The notes under the pieces: generated by a model
The model's database searches: none
Seen by the model: only the letters and a program-made list of their open reading frames with translations
What the model was told of the DNA's origin: nothing
Shown: positions 35,365 to 44,468 of the stretch, in pieces
Layout of the letters: each line of letters begins with the position of its first letter
How positions within the stretch are numbered: the first letter of the stretch is position 1
From: Stieleria bergensis
Lineage (GTDB): Bacteria > Planctomycetota > Planctomycetia > Pirellulales > Pirellulaceae
Direction: 5' to 3'
Length of the DNA stretch: 64,000 nucleotides
NCBI GenBank assembly: GCA_007745635.1
Contig: CP036272.1
Location: 372,001 to 436,000 of the forward strand
Made by a program: the position numbers and the translations under genes

Positions 35365-35904
35365 TCAGTTGCCGGACGCTCGGGATTTTCGGTTTCCAGT
35401 GACACCGATGCCCAGCGTGCACAGTGCCAGCAAGCTCGTGGCAGCGGCGGAGAACAGAGATCGATTTCTCCAGCCCTGTTTGACGTCAACTTCTGTCTGG
35501 AAGCTGTATGGAATGCGAACGTCCAGGGAGCGTTCTTCCATCGCATTGAACTCCATCACCATGTCAGCAGGCGAGGCTTGCTGGTGGTCGATTTTCCGAT
35601 CGGCCAAAAAAGACTCGGTGGTCACCGGTGCTTGACTCATCAGATACATGGTGCCGCAAAACAAAGTGACCATGCTGGCGAGGACGCAGAGCAAAAAAAA
35701 GCTGGCGAAAGCGACGTTGGATCGAGGTTGCTCGGCCTTTGGCGCCGTTGCGCCAGGGGCCTCCTGTCGGGGGAGTTTTCGAAGCTCACCTAATTTAGGG
35801 ACTTGAATCACAGCCTCGCAGCTGGGGCAGGGGATCTGTTCCCCGGCACGGGCCGGTGCAACGGGGACCTGGCTCTGGCAGTCTGGGCAAGTTAGCAGAT
35901 GCAT
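35365..35904 (-). CDS. Hypothetical zinc-ribbon membrane protein
   Basis: A 179-residue protein of unknown function. The N-terminus is a zinc ribbon: CPDCQSQVPVAPARAGEQ then CPSCEAVIQVP, two CxxC pairs. One membrane helix follows (VAFASFFLLCVLASMVTLFCGTMYL) and another hydrophobic stretch near the C-terminus (SLFSAAATSLLALCTLGIGV). Similar MJ0042-type zinc ribbons on membrane proteins are common in planctomycetes. It is upstream of lpxD on the same strand, about 385 nt away. Confidence 0.7.
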   Translation of the reverse strand: MHLLTCPDCQSQVPVAPARAGEQIPCPSCEAVIQVPKLGELRKLPRQEAPGATAPKAEQPRSNVAFASFFLLCVLASMVTLFCGTMYLMSQAPVTTESFLADRKIDHQQASPADMVMEFNAMEERSLDVRIPYSFQTEVDVKQGWRNRSLFSAAATSLLALCTLGIGVTGNRKSRASGN

Positions 35905-37306
35905 TTTAACGGTCTTGCGGGAAATAAGAGTTGGAATTGATATGCAAATGGGTGGACCCGGGCGGTCGTCGGACTAGAATCTTGTCGGTGCTTGGTCATG
36001 CCAGTGTACCTGCCACTTCTACGTCATGGCGTGTAGACCCAAGGGAATGGTTCAAACCCCATCCTGTCCGGTGACACCGCTTGGCGTCGTACATCAAAGA
36101 TGAATGTGGATCAAAGCGAATCATAGTTCTCGCATCAGGCTCCGTCAGGATGATCGGAAGGCCTCACCCCCATGGCATGAATCACTAAGTATCGCTAGGA
36201 AGGCAAAAATAACTGCGCCAACTTGTTTGGTGCGCCCATGCAAACAAACTTTTCCCACCTTATTGACCTCATAAACACCGTCCATCATCTCTGGCGGCCC
36301 CACCAATCGAAAGGAACGAGAACCCTGATGTGATCCCACCTCTGTCGCAAATCACCTTTTAGGTGTGGCGCCGATTTGGTTGTGCTGGGTTTGGTTTGAT
36401 TGCTTCTGTTTGTTGTGATCAACCGCTTCATTAGCATGACTTAGTCGAGGGCTACCCGGCTCGGGAATCAGCATTCGGCTCTTGCGAGTCACTGCACTCA
36501 GGTGCGGCGTCAAGTCAACAAGAGTCCATTGTGTTTCACATGCAGCGTTTTGGTTTCGATTGGAGTGCCCGTTGGTTCCCCTGCGATCGTGTCATCGATT
36601 GATCGGCACCGATGACTGGGGATTCACTCGTCACTGGGGGCTCACTCGATCCACCCAGGCAACGAGATCCATGGCAGGCGTTTACGAAAGTCATCACAAG
36701 TTGGTTCGTTTGTTCTTGCAGTTGTGATCGCGAACTCGTTTGGCCGGAAGCCTTTTCCAGGTGACCTCCGGTGGGTTCCAACTTCGACATGTGGCGTGAT
36801 TAAACTGGTGCAGGCTGTCGCGGGGGAATGGTGCTAAGCCAATAGGGCTTGGCCAAGATGACTTTGCAAAAAGGCGTGGTGTGAATTCGCGCACATTATG
36901 AAGAAACCTTTGAAAAGCACTAGCAGATCGCACGTTCTAGCGCTAGGTTTTCGAAGGTTACTGACGCATGAATTCCTGCGCCAATGCGTAAAGTCAACCA
37001 AGCAAGGTTAAATGGGACAACCAGAAGTTTTTTCCAATTAAGGGAGGCAGTCAGGCAAACGCTAGAGGGGTGGTAGAGTTTTGTTGGCATCACAATGTGG
37101 TGACCGCAAACCGCTATCTCAAGCAAAAACTCATCGCTGTGACTCCATCAGAGATCAGATGCCACATCGGCTGGATCATGATGTTTGGTTGCAGTGAAGT
37201 GATGTTTGTCAGGCTGCATGGTTTCCGATCAGCTCATTGCCACGCCGACCAGCGGACCATTATCGTTGATTAATAACCCCAAACATTCCTCCTGGAGTTT
37301 GTACTC
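35905..37306. other. Gene-poor 1.4-kb stretch upstream of rpoD
   Basis: No convincing gene. Frames of 60-85 codons occur on both strands (for example 36145-36339 minus), overlap each other and have no recognisable domain. A near-duplicate of about 18 bp at 36614-36649 (gactggggattcactc / cactgggggctcactc) resembles the GGCTCAC-type repeats elsewhere. It should include the rpoD promoter and a long 5' leader. I cannot exclude a small RNA. Confidence 0.5.
36614..36649. repeat. Imperfect 18-bp direct repeat
   Basis: Two adjacent imperfect copies, gactggggattcactcgt and cactgggggctcactcga, in the rpoD upstream region. Confidence 0.6.
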
Positions 37307-38869
37307 TTGTTCGATAGCCTCTTGGACGAATTCGATGACGTCGCCGTACAGTCTGCAGACATGGTATCCGGCGGTTTCCGTAAATTACCTGTTGATGAGA
37401 ATGAGGAAGATGGTGGCGTAGCAAGTGCACAAGAAGTTGCTGAAGGTGAGGTTCAGCTGTCAACTTCAGATGACATGTTTGGTGTCGATGAAGTTGAAAC
37501 TTGGTCGGACGATCCGGTGCGAATGTATTTGACGCAGATGGGTGAGATCCCTTTGCTGACTCGTCGCGAAGAGATTGAACTTGCCAAGCGTATCGAAGAA
37601 ACTCGCCGACGCTTTCGCACCAAGTTGTTTGAGAATCACTATGTCTTGCTAGAAGCTTACAAGACTTTGAAGAAGGTTTATCGAGGGCAGTTGCCGTTCG
37701 ATCGAACCGTTCAAGTCAGCGTCACTGACAGGCTAGAGAAAGAGCAGATCATTGGCCGCTTGCCACACAATCTGTTGACCTTACAGACGCTTCTCAAACG
37801 CAACCATCGCGATTGGAAGATTGCGATCAGCAAGTCGGCTTCAAAACGCCGTCGTGCAGAAGCCTGGAAGTCATTGGCGCGCCGTCGCCGTCGCGCTGTG
37901 CGACTGATCGAAGAGTTGGGTTTACGAACGCAACGCATTGAGAACCGCATTGAGTTGCTGGAGAAGTTCAGTCAGCGCTTGGATGCGATCGATGGTCTGG
38001 TCAAAGAGCAGAAGCGAACGCGTGCGGGCAAAGAACGTCGCGAAGAATTATTGCGTGAACGTCGTCAGATCCTCACTGCCTGCCAGGAGACACCGACTTC
38101 GCTGCGAAATCGCGTGAAGATGCTCGGTAGCGTTTATTCTGAGTATCAGCAAGCCAAGCGAGAACTCAGCGAAGGGAACTTGCGATTGGTGGTTTCGATT
38201 GCCAAGAAATATCGTAACCGTGGCTTGTCGTTCTTGGATCTTATTCAAGAGGGCAATGCAGGTTTGATGCGGGCGGTTGACAAGTTTGAATATCGCCGCG
38301 GTTTTAAATTCTGTACCTACGCGACTTGGTGGATCCGACAGGCGATCACTCGCGCTGTTGCGGACCAAAGTCGTACGATTCGGATTCCTGTGCACATGGT
38401 GGAAACCATGAGCCGAGTTCGCAATGTGGCACGGCAACTGTTGCAAGAACTGGGACGCGAACCCTCGATTGAGGAAACCGCTCGTCGTGCCGATGTGACC
38501 GTTGAAGAAGCTCGACGTGTGTTGACCATGAGTCGGTTCCCAATCTCGTTGGATCGGCCCGTCGGTAATAGCGAAGACAGTCAGTTTGGTGATCTGTTGC
38601 CAGACGGCGCTGCAGAAAGCCCGCAAATCGGCGCGACGCAAGAGATGCTGAAGATGCGGATTTCAAACGTGCTCAAGTCGTTGTCCTATCGCGAACGCGA
38701 GATTATTAAGCTCCGTTATGGACTCGGTGATGGGTACAGTTACACGCTGGAAGAAGTCGGCCATATCTTCAAGGTTACCAGGGAGCGGATTCGACAAATC
38801 GAAGCCAAAGCGGTTCGCAAATTGCAACAACCTAGCCGAAGCCAAGATCTCGTTGGGTTCCTTGACTGA
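37307..38869 (+). CDS. rpoD: RNA polymerase primary sigma factor (sigma-70)
   Basis: A 520-residue sigma-70. Region 1.2 is [30 protein letters not shown]. Region 2 includes [63 protein letters not shown]-type sequence, essentially canonical in 2.1-2.4. Region 3 is [14 protein letters not shown]. Region 4 is [31 protein letters not shown]. The first 60 residues are acidic and lineage-specific. The middle carries a basic helical insert (about 150-270). The start is TTG 37307, with TGGAG about 10 nt upstream; no ATG in frame is better placed. The TPR/glycosyltransferase gene starts 5 nt after the stop. Confidence 0.94.
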   Translation: MFDSLLDEFDDVAVQSADMVSGGFRKLPVDENEEDGGVASAQEVAEGEVQLSTSDDMFGVDEVETWSDDPVRMYLTQMGEIPLLTRREEIELAKRIEETRRRFRTKLFENHYVLLEAYKTLKKVYRGQLPFDRTVQVSVTDRLEKEQIIGRLPHNLLTLQTLLKRNHRDWKIAISKSASKRRRAEAWKSLARRRRRAVRLIEELGLRTQRIENRIELLEKFSQRLDAIDGLVKEQKRTRAGKERREELLRERRQILTACQETPTSLRNRVKMLGSVYSEYQQAKRELSEGNLRLVVSIAKKYRNRGLSFLDLIQEGNAGLMRAVDKFEYRRGFKFCTYATWWIRQAITRAVADQSRTIRIPVHMVETMSRVRNVARQLLQELGREPSIEETARRADVTVEEARRVLTMSRFPISLDRPVGNSEDSQFGDLLPDGAAESPQIGATQEMLKMRISNVLKSLSYREREIIKLRYGLGDGYSYTLEEVGHIFKVTRERIRQIEAKAVRKLQQPSRSQDLVGFLD

Positions 38870-38874
38870 TTGCC

Positions 38875-40284
38875 ATGTTTGATATTGCTAACGCCCTCGG
38901 TGAAGGCTGGACCATCCATCAATCTGGCAAGACCGATCAGGCTTTGGCGATCTATGAGAAGGTCATTGATCAAAAGCCCAAGAACCCCGAGGCACATGTT
39001 TATCGGGGAATTGCGCTTTTCGATTTGCGCCGGTTTGATGAAGCGATTGAGGCTTATCAAACGGCGCTGAAAATTCGTGACCAGTTTCCTATCGCGTGGA
39101 ACAATCTGGGCAATGCCTTCCGGATGGTTGGCCAGATTGACCAAAGCGATCAGTGCTTTGAGACTGCGCTCAAGCAAGACCCCAAGTACCTGTCCGCGAT
39201 CAAAAACCGTGGCACGCTGTGGGTCTGGGCAGGCGAGTTAGAACGCGGTTTGACCTGGTATCAAAAAGGCTTGCAGCTCGCTCCTAAAGAACCTGAACTG
39301 CATCGCAATTTAGGGGTCATCTATTTACTGCTCGGTGATTACAAGCGTGGTTGGCCAGAATATCGCTGGCGCTGGAGCATGCCAGGCATGCAGCGGATGG
39401 CTGGCAGTTTGCCTCTGTGGAACGGTCAAGACTTGTCCGGTAAACGCTTGTTGCTGTTCCCCGAGCAAGGTCGCGGCGACGAAATTCAGTTTGTACGCAT
39501 GGCCAGTTGCCTGTCTCGCTTAGGCGCCCATGTCTACATGGTTTGCGATGAGCCGATGATTCCGCTGTTCCGTTCGGTCGCCGGTGTGGCTGGAATGCTG
39601 CCAACGGGCGAATCCATGCCGCCGATTCATTTTCAATCTTCGCTGATCGATGCTGTGGATAGTTGGTATCAGCGTTTTGGTGAGTTGCCGTACGGGTTGG
39701 ATGGTTTTAACACGCACCCGACTGCCGGTTACCTGAATGTGTCGCAACCGTTGACGGAATATTGGGGCAACTGGCTGAACGCCAATCTGCCTCGCGCCGA
39801 AGCTCCGGAGAAGTCTCCCTTGCGAGTGGGCATCGCTTGGCAAGGAAACCCCGAGCATCACGCTGACGTGTATCGCAGCATCGCATTGCAGCAGTATCGT
39901 CCGTTGGCGGAAGACCCAGAGATTGAGCTCGTGAGTCTGCAATTTGGATTTGGCAGTGAGCAGCTGGAGCAGGTTGATTTTGGAGATCAGATTCTACGCT
40001 TGCCCAAGGACACCGATGCAACGGGCGGCGCATTCACGGACACCGCTGCAGTGCTGAAAAATCTTGATCATGTGCTGACGACCGATACGTCACTGGCGCA
40101 TCTATCGGGCGCTCTTCAGGTTCCGACCACCGTCCTGCTGGGGAAGATTCCTGATTGGCGATGGCTTCAGAAAGGTGACACCACTCAGTGGTATCCTTCG
40201 ATGCGATTGGTCCGCCAAACAGATCTTGGCGATTGGGAGACGCCCGTGCAACAGGCTCACCAAGCCATCAAGGCTGGCGCTTGA
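38875..40284 (+). CDS. TPR protein with C-terminal glycosyltransferase-9-like domain
   Basis: A 469-residue protein. The N-terminal half has about four tetratricopeptide repeats: AIYEKVIDQKPKNPEAHVYRG, AIEAYQTALKIRDQFPIAWNN, CFETALKQDPKYLSAIKN, WYQKGLQLAPKEPELHRN. The second half carries the ADP-heptosyltransferase (GT9)-like marks GRGDEIQFVRMASCL, LRVGIAWQGNPEH and LTTDTSLAHLSGAL. No signal peptide was seen. It begins 5 nt after rpoD, so it is probably co-transcribed with it. This pairing with a sigma factor is odd; the role could be surface-polysaccharide or protein glycosylation. Acceptor and donor unknown. Confidence 0.83.
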   Translation: MFDIANALGEGWTIHQSGKTDQALAIYEKVIDQKPKNPEAHVYRGIALFDLRRFDEAIEAYQTALKIRDQFPIAWNNLGNAFRMVGQIDQSDQCFETALKQDPKYLSAIKNRGTLWVWAGELERGLTWYQKGLQLAPKEPELHRNLGVIYLLLGDYKRGWPEYRWRWSMPGMQRMAGSLPLWNGQDLSGKRLLLFPEQGRGDEIQFVRMASCLSRLGAHVYMVCDEPMIPLFRSVAGVAGMLPTGESMPPIHFQSSLIDAVDSWYQRFGELPYGLDGFNTHPTAGYLNVSQPLTEYWGNWLNANLPRAEAPEKSPLRVGIAWQGNPEHHADVYRSIALQQYRPLAEDPEIELVSLQFGFGSEQLEQVDFGDQILRLPKDTDATGGAFTDTAAVLKNLDHVLTTDTSLAHLSGALQVPTTVLLGKIPDWRWLQKGDTTQWYPSMRLVRQTDLGDWETPVQQAHQAIKAGA

Positions 40285-40292
40285 CCAAGTGG

Positions 40293-41021
40293 TTATTTCA
40301 CCGAGCTGGCTTCAATGCGAAACACAGCCATGTGAGTGGCTGTTCCCGGTCCTGTCCCTTCTGGGTAGCGATACTTTTCATCATCAAGCAGGAACGTGCC
40401 TTCCACAGTCACCGGGCGAGTGGTGAATTTTGCCGTCGCATCACCTGTCATTTCAACAAACACGCAATCAAACAGTAAGGCGCCTGGCCCGAAGCAGCAT
40501 TCCTGGTTGTCTCGAACCAGTACGAACTGCTTGATTCCGGAGCTTTGAAAGATGGAGCTCGGCAGCATGTAGCCGCGGAGTTTGACGTTCTTGTCGTTGA
40601 TGCGTTTAAGGCGTTTGGTCCACATCGATGAATTGAAGGCAGAGTCCTTTTCGATATCGAACTTGAGATCATCGAAGTTGATTTCGCCTTTTGCCAGTTG
40701 CGCTTCCGAACTGGGGCGGAACTCAACTGTTGGTTTATCGCTGTTTTGGGCAAACCGATCGCGAGGCGAAAGGGCGCTCTGTGGGCGTGTCGCCTGGTCA
40801 CGTTTTGCTACCTGAGCTTTTCCCTGTGTGATGGTCTCGGAAAGATCCGCTCGCTTGGGAGTGGAGTCTTCGTCTTGGCGTACCGCGTTCTCCAATGCGT
40901 TCTCCAACGCGTCGGCAGGGGCGAGATTCCAGAGGATGAACGCAGCAAGCAGCGCAAGGCTGGATGTGACTGCGGTGATGATAAGGCGTGCTGGACGGCT
41001 ACTGAGGAGCGGGCTGGCCAT
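40293..41021 (-). CDS. Hypothetical exported protein, DUF3299-like, CCFG motif
   Basis: A 242-residue protein with one N-terminal membrane segment (LIITAVTSSLALLAAFILWNLAP). After a polar linker with a degenerate repeat (ALENALENA) comes a compact domain: KNVKLRGYMLPSS, IKQFVLVRDNQECCFGPGALLFDCV and FVEMTG, which resembles the DUF3299 fold. The same module, with CCFG, occurs in the gene at 41195. No function is known for this group. Three similarly oriented genes (this one, 41195 and 41970) probably form one operon. It ends 8 nt from the convergent TPR gene. Confidence 0.65.
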   Translation of the reverse strand: MASPLLSSRPARLIITAVTSSLALLAAFILWNLAPADALENALENAVRQDEDSTPKRADLSETITQGKAQVAKRDQATRPQSALSPRDRFAQNSDKPTVEFRPSSEAQLAKGEINFDDLKFDIEKDSAFNSSMWTKRLKRINDKNVKLRGYMLPSSIFQSSGIKQFVLVRDNQECCFGPGALLFDCVFVEMTGDATAKFTTRPVTVEGTFLLDDEKYRYPEGTGPGTATHMAVFRIEASSVK

Positions 41022-41194
41022 GGAGTGATCCTGCTGGTTTCACGGCAAAATGAAGTCACGGTCAGGCAAATCAGTTACGGCTAAGTCCGTTGGCTCAGCG
41101 CTGATTGGCTTGTTTTAGCTTCCGTGACCTAACAGTATATCGGATCAGCAGGGTCTGAATCCAGAGAAACTGTTGTGGGGATTGCCGCCGCAGG

Positions 41195-41950
41195 CTATTT
41201 GAGCCGGGAGTCGGAGCCGCTAACAAGGCGGTAGAAGACTTGGTTTTCGAAGCTTGCCCGTGTCTTTGGAAACTTATTCAGCTGAAACTTGCCGATCAGT
41301 TTTCGTTTGGCCAAGTCACCCGCTTTCATGGTTTGGCCTGGCTTGAGTGTGATTTCAATCATCTCGCTGCTCTTAGGCTGACCGCCAAAACAGCAGGTTT
41401 GCAGGTCGCCGACGATGATGAACCGATTCAGCATGCCTGTGCCACTGGCTGGGTGGATGTAGCCTTTGACGAACACATCTTTGCCGTCCAGTTCAACGGA
41501 GGCTTCGGTGTACCGATCTGGCTCGCCATCGAATCGCAACATGTTGAAGCCAATTCGTTCGTAGCCTGCGGGGACCTCGGTGAGGTAGACGTAGGTGTGG
41601 AAAGACGAGCCGGTCACCAGAATGGTGAGGTTCATCATCAGCGCGAAAAAAGCCAGCCCGCGACCACTGAATTCGTTGGGGTACTTTCGAATTGACCGCA
41701 GGGAGAACAGGGCCAGCACGATGCCCAAACCTGTGAGGGCAAGGACCGGCCACATGATCGACAGATAGCCTGCAAGCGAAAATGCGCCTAGGACGGTTGC
41801 CCAGATCGCACTGCGGCTGATTGCGCGATAGGGAAACTCGTTACTCGAATCAACGTTGGTGGATTCCGAGGCGAATGCGGTTTCTAGATCGGCAAATGAC
41901 GTTTGGTTCTCTGCGCTCATCGATGCTATATCAGGGTTCGTGCCCGCCAT
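41195..41950 (-). CDS. Hypothetical membrane protein with DUF3299-like CCFG domain
   Basis: A 251-residue protein of unknown function. Residues about 45-115 hold two to three membrane helices (AIWATVLGAFSLAGYLSIMWPVLAL, GIVLALFSL, GLAFFALMMNLTILVTGSSF), resembling DUF4190-type anchors. The C-terminal domain reads GKDVFVKGYIHPASGTGML, NRFIIVGDLQTCCFGGQPK and MIEITLKPGQT. It is parallel in order to the domain in the next gene (GYMLPSS / CCFGPG), so the two genes are likely related by duplication. The start is ATG 41950; MSAENQ at 41920 is an alternative. It lies 19 nt behind the 41970 gene. Confidence 0.65.
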   Translation of the reverse strand: MAGTNPDIASMSAENQTSFADLETAFASESTNVDSSNEFPYRAISRSAIWATVLGAFSLAGYLSIMWPVLALTGLGIVLALFSLRSIRKYPNEFSGRGLAFFALMMNLTILVTGSSFHTYVYLTEVPAGYERIGFNMLRFDGEPDRYTEASVELDGKDVFVKGYIHPASGTGMLNRFIIVGDLQTCCFGGQPKSSEMIEITLKPGQTMKAGDLAKRKLIGKFQLNKFPKTRASFENQVFYRLVSGSDSRLK

Positions 41951-41969
41951 CGGGCCGTTGGCTTTGAGA

Positions 41970-43577
41970 TCAAGCTTTGGGGGGATCGAAGACGCGTCCT
42001 CCGGTCAGCACTAGGAAAATGCCGATGCAGAGTGACGCCAATCCCATGACCATTACGAGCGTAAGATTCCAAGGGTTCAGCTGGTTTGGCAAAATTCGTG
42101 AACCCAGCAATTTGGCACCTGGGATGCTAGCAACGGTGGTCAATTGGGGCGCATCATCGGAGTGGTTTCGCTTGGCGGTCGCATCGCCAGTCGCGACAAA
42201 TGAAGCGTCGGCTACCTTGAGCGACGGGCCGTTGATCGGCAATCCGCCAATTGGGCGAGCCTTGTCGGACCGAGTGTCCGAAACGAGAGCTCGTTTGGAT
42301 TTTTCGAAGCGTTCCTTGCGAGTGCGTGAGGCTTGGTCATCTTTGTCGTCACTTTTCGACCGGATTGGAATCGGGAAGAAAGCTTTTGAGCGCTGCACGG
42401 CGCCGGGGTCAATTTTCTCGAGTTCTTCGATGGCCTTTTGGGCTTCCGGCAATGGGCAGGCTCGCAGGTAATTGACCACGGGAACGCGGACCCAGTTTTT
42501 CTTTTCGTCAGCGTCTTTAAAGAGCTTGACCATGCGATTGACTTGGCTCCAGTCGTCCCACTTGGCTAGATCGGGAATCACCATATCAGCGAGCTCGGGT
42601 CGCTCAAGCACTGCGTGCAAGGATTCCACCAGTGCACTGCGTGGGATCACACCACCGTCGGTTCCATGGAAGCGAATCGCCATGATCGCCGCATAGGTTT
42701 CTTTGAACGGAGCTTTCTTGTTGGTGATGAACAGTTCGTTGATCAGCGGCAGGCCTTTTTCGCCCGCCAGTGTCAAGTAACAGGCGATCAACGCATCGAG
42801 TCCACTGGAGACACTTTTGGTCGGCGTGCGCAGTTGGGCTTCCAGCATCGGCAGGTCGTCTTTGCTGCCGCAGATTCCCAGCATGGTGAAGTACAGCCGG
42901 CGACGGTCAGCGCCGATTTCAGGGTTCTGGACCCATTCCACCAGTCGGTCGTGGTCCATCTCTGCCCCTAGTTTCATCATTTCTTCGTAGGGCGTGGAGG
43001 CGAACTCGTCGTAGGCATCGCGGGAGATCAGGCGATCGTCGTTCTCAAGAAATTTGCGGAAGTAGCGCAAACGCGACAATGGATCCTCTTTCAAATTGAT
43101 CGCACCGATGATGTATTTTTCAAAGTCTTCTGTCAGTGGCAGGCAGGACCACTGCAGTTCAGGTGGGTCGACCCCTGAAAGCAGGAACCGGCGTCCGACT
43201 TTGACATCGCCGTAGTAGATTGCGTCAATGACTTGGTCCACCTTGACCAGTTCGCCACCGCGAAGCACCTGGTGGATCTTCATTTTGACGATGCCGGTAT
43301 CCAAGTTTCGCGTCAGTTGGCTATCAACCGACGAAGCAATCACCACCGCGTCCATGGTCAGAGATTGCTGACGAATGGTTTGCTGGACAGATTCACAAAA
43401 CGGGCAGGCCTGGGACACGGCAGGCAGCAGTGTCAACAAGATCCCCAGTGCGACGGCCAACCCGCGGCCAGCAATCCCACGCCAACACAGGGCAGGCGCA
43501 TTGCGATTGAGGCGTGGTAGACTGTAGCGGTCGCGATCGAGAGGGGCTTTGGGATGAGTTTGAGCGATGTAACTCAT
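41970..43577 (-). CDS. Hypothetical exported, membrane-anchored protein with HEAT-like repeats
   Basis: A 535-residue protein of unknown function with a signal peptide (GRGLAVALGILLTLLPAVSQA) and, right after it, CPFC, a CxxC. A beta-rich stretch (DAVVIASSVDSQLTRNLDTGIVKMKIHQVLRGGELVKVDQVI) follows. Residues about 180-400 are helical and look like HEAT repeats. A Lys/Asp-rich linker leads to a C-terminal membrane helix (LTLVMVMGLASLCIGIFLVLTGG). The start is placed at ATG 43577, after upstream TTG and ATG alternatives, because it best places the signal. It heads the three-gene cluster with 41195 and 40293. Confidence 0.65.
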   Translation of the reverse strand: MSYIAQTHPKAPLDRDRYSLPRLNRNAPALCWRGIAGRGLAVALGILLTLLPAVSQACPFCESVQQTIRQQSLTMDAVVIASSVDSQLTRNLDTGIVKMKIHQVLRGGELVKVDQVIDAIYYGDVKVGRRFLLSGVDPPELQWSCLPLTEDFEKYIIGAINLKEDPLSRLRYFRKFLENDDRLISRDAYDEFASTPYEEMMKLGAEMDHDRLVEWVQNPEIGADRRRLYFTMLGICGSKDDLPMLEAQLRTPTKSVSSGLDALIACYLTLAGEKGLPLINELFITNKKAPFKETYAAIMAIRFHGTDGGVIPRSALVESLHAVLERPELADMVIPDLAKWDDWSQVNRMVKLFKDADEKKNWVRVPVVNYLRACPLPEAQKAIEELEKIDPGAVQRSKAFFPIPIRSKSDDKDDQASRTRKERFEKSKRALVSDTRSDKARPIGGLPINGPSLKVADASFVATGDATAKRNHSDDAPQLTTVASIPGAKLLGSRILPNQLNPWNLTLVMVMGLASLCIGIFLVLTGGRVFDPPKA

Positions 43578-44018
43578 GCGTGGATCAACTTGCATTCGAG
43601 GAGCTGCCAAAAAGATTGTGGGGGGGAGGCGATCGAATTCCCTCTATCATACGTTTCTCTTGGCCGAGAGGTAAGCCAGAAAGCGTTTCTCATCGAAATC
43701 GCCTCACGATCGGCTCAACCCGAACAGCCCGTTTTGCCGATACCACCCTAGACCAGGGAGATCTCCGGGTTTTGCGAGTCGTCCGTTGTGTGCGGATGGC
43801 CGTGAACGGCCCCCAAATCGCCGGCTAAGTTGACGCCGCGGTTACGAGCCGATTGGAAAAAAGCCTTCCTGTGTGCAGCTTGAACGCAGTCAAGCGTCAT
43901 CAAGCACATCCATTTCATCGAACAATTTGTCGGTCACAGCTTATTCGCGCCAAGACAGCAGCAGTTTGTCGAGTGCTAGCGAATGGTCGTTGAGGCCGAC
44001 ATGAGGGGGAAAGCAGGA
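43578..44018. other. Intergenic stretch before the small exported protein
   Basis: About 440 nt between divergent genes. No RNA gene, repeat or clear promoter was seen; overlapping short frames are probably shadows. Confidence 0.4.
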
Positions 44019-44342
44019 ATGCTTCGTCAATTGGTTTTTGTTGCCGCAGTCGCCTTTGCGGCTCTTGCTGTTTCCGGCGAAGCGTCGGCCGAGCAGCGTG
44101 CTTACGGACAAAATTGGGGTAGCAATAACCGCTACGTCGACTGGAATCGCTTTTACCACTATCCCTACGTTTACTACCCACAGAATTTTCAGGGACAGGA
44201 AGCGTATCGCAGTGCTGATAGCTTGTATCACCGCTATCGCCCTGAGATGCAGATTCCCGTCTACAACCGAAAGTGGCACAACTATTATCCCAGTCCACGT
44301 CGCTTCCACTCCGGACACCACTTCATTTTGGATGTCTTTTAA
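44019..44342 (+). CDS. Small exported Tyr/His/Arg-rich protein
   Basis: A 107-residue protein of unknown function, chosen from ATG 44019, with AGGGGG 9 nt upstream. An earlier ATG at 44001 would add six residues. The N-terminus MLRQLVFVAAVAFAALAVSGEASA is a clear signal peptide. The mature part is rich in Tyr, His and Arg: RYVDWNRFYHYPYVYYP, SLYHRYRPEM, WHNYYPSPRRFHSGHHF. It has no Cys. The composition suggests an exposed surface or matrix protein or metal binding, not an enzyme. I do not recognise the family with confidence. Confidence 0.65.
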   Translation: MLRQLVFVAAVAFAALAVSGEASAEQRAYGQNWGSNNRYVDWNRFYHYPYVYYPQNFQGQEAYRSADSLYHRYRPEMQIPVYNRKWHNYYPSPRRFHSGHHFILDVF

Positions 44343-44468
44343 TCGGCATCCCGCCGATCGCTTGGTTCTTAGCTTGGCGTGACTGGGGCGATGAGCGGTG
44401 GCTAACAACGGAGCGTCGCTGCGCACTGTCGTGCTTCGACGCTCGTTCATTCCAGCAGCAGCCCGAGC

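Noticed and set aside
36030-36075. Second T-arm-like sequence (ggttcaaacc) in the rpoD upstream stretch
   Set aside because: The stem is only four pairs and no D-arm, anticodon arm or acceptor stem fits.
36145-36339. 64-codon minus-strand frame upstream of rpoD
   Set aside because: No domain, no ribosome site of note, and overlapping frames of similar length exist on both strands.
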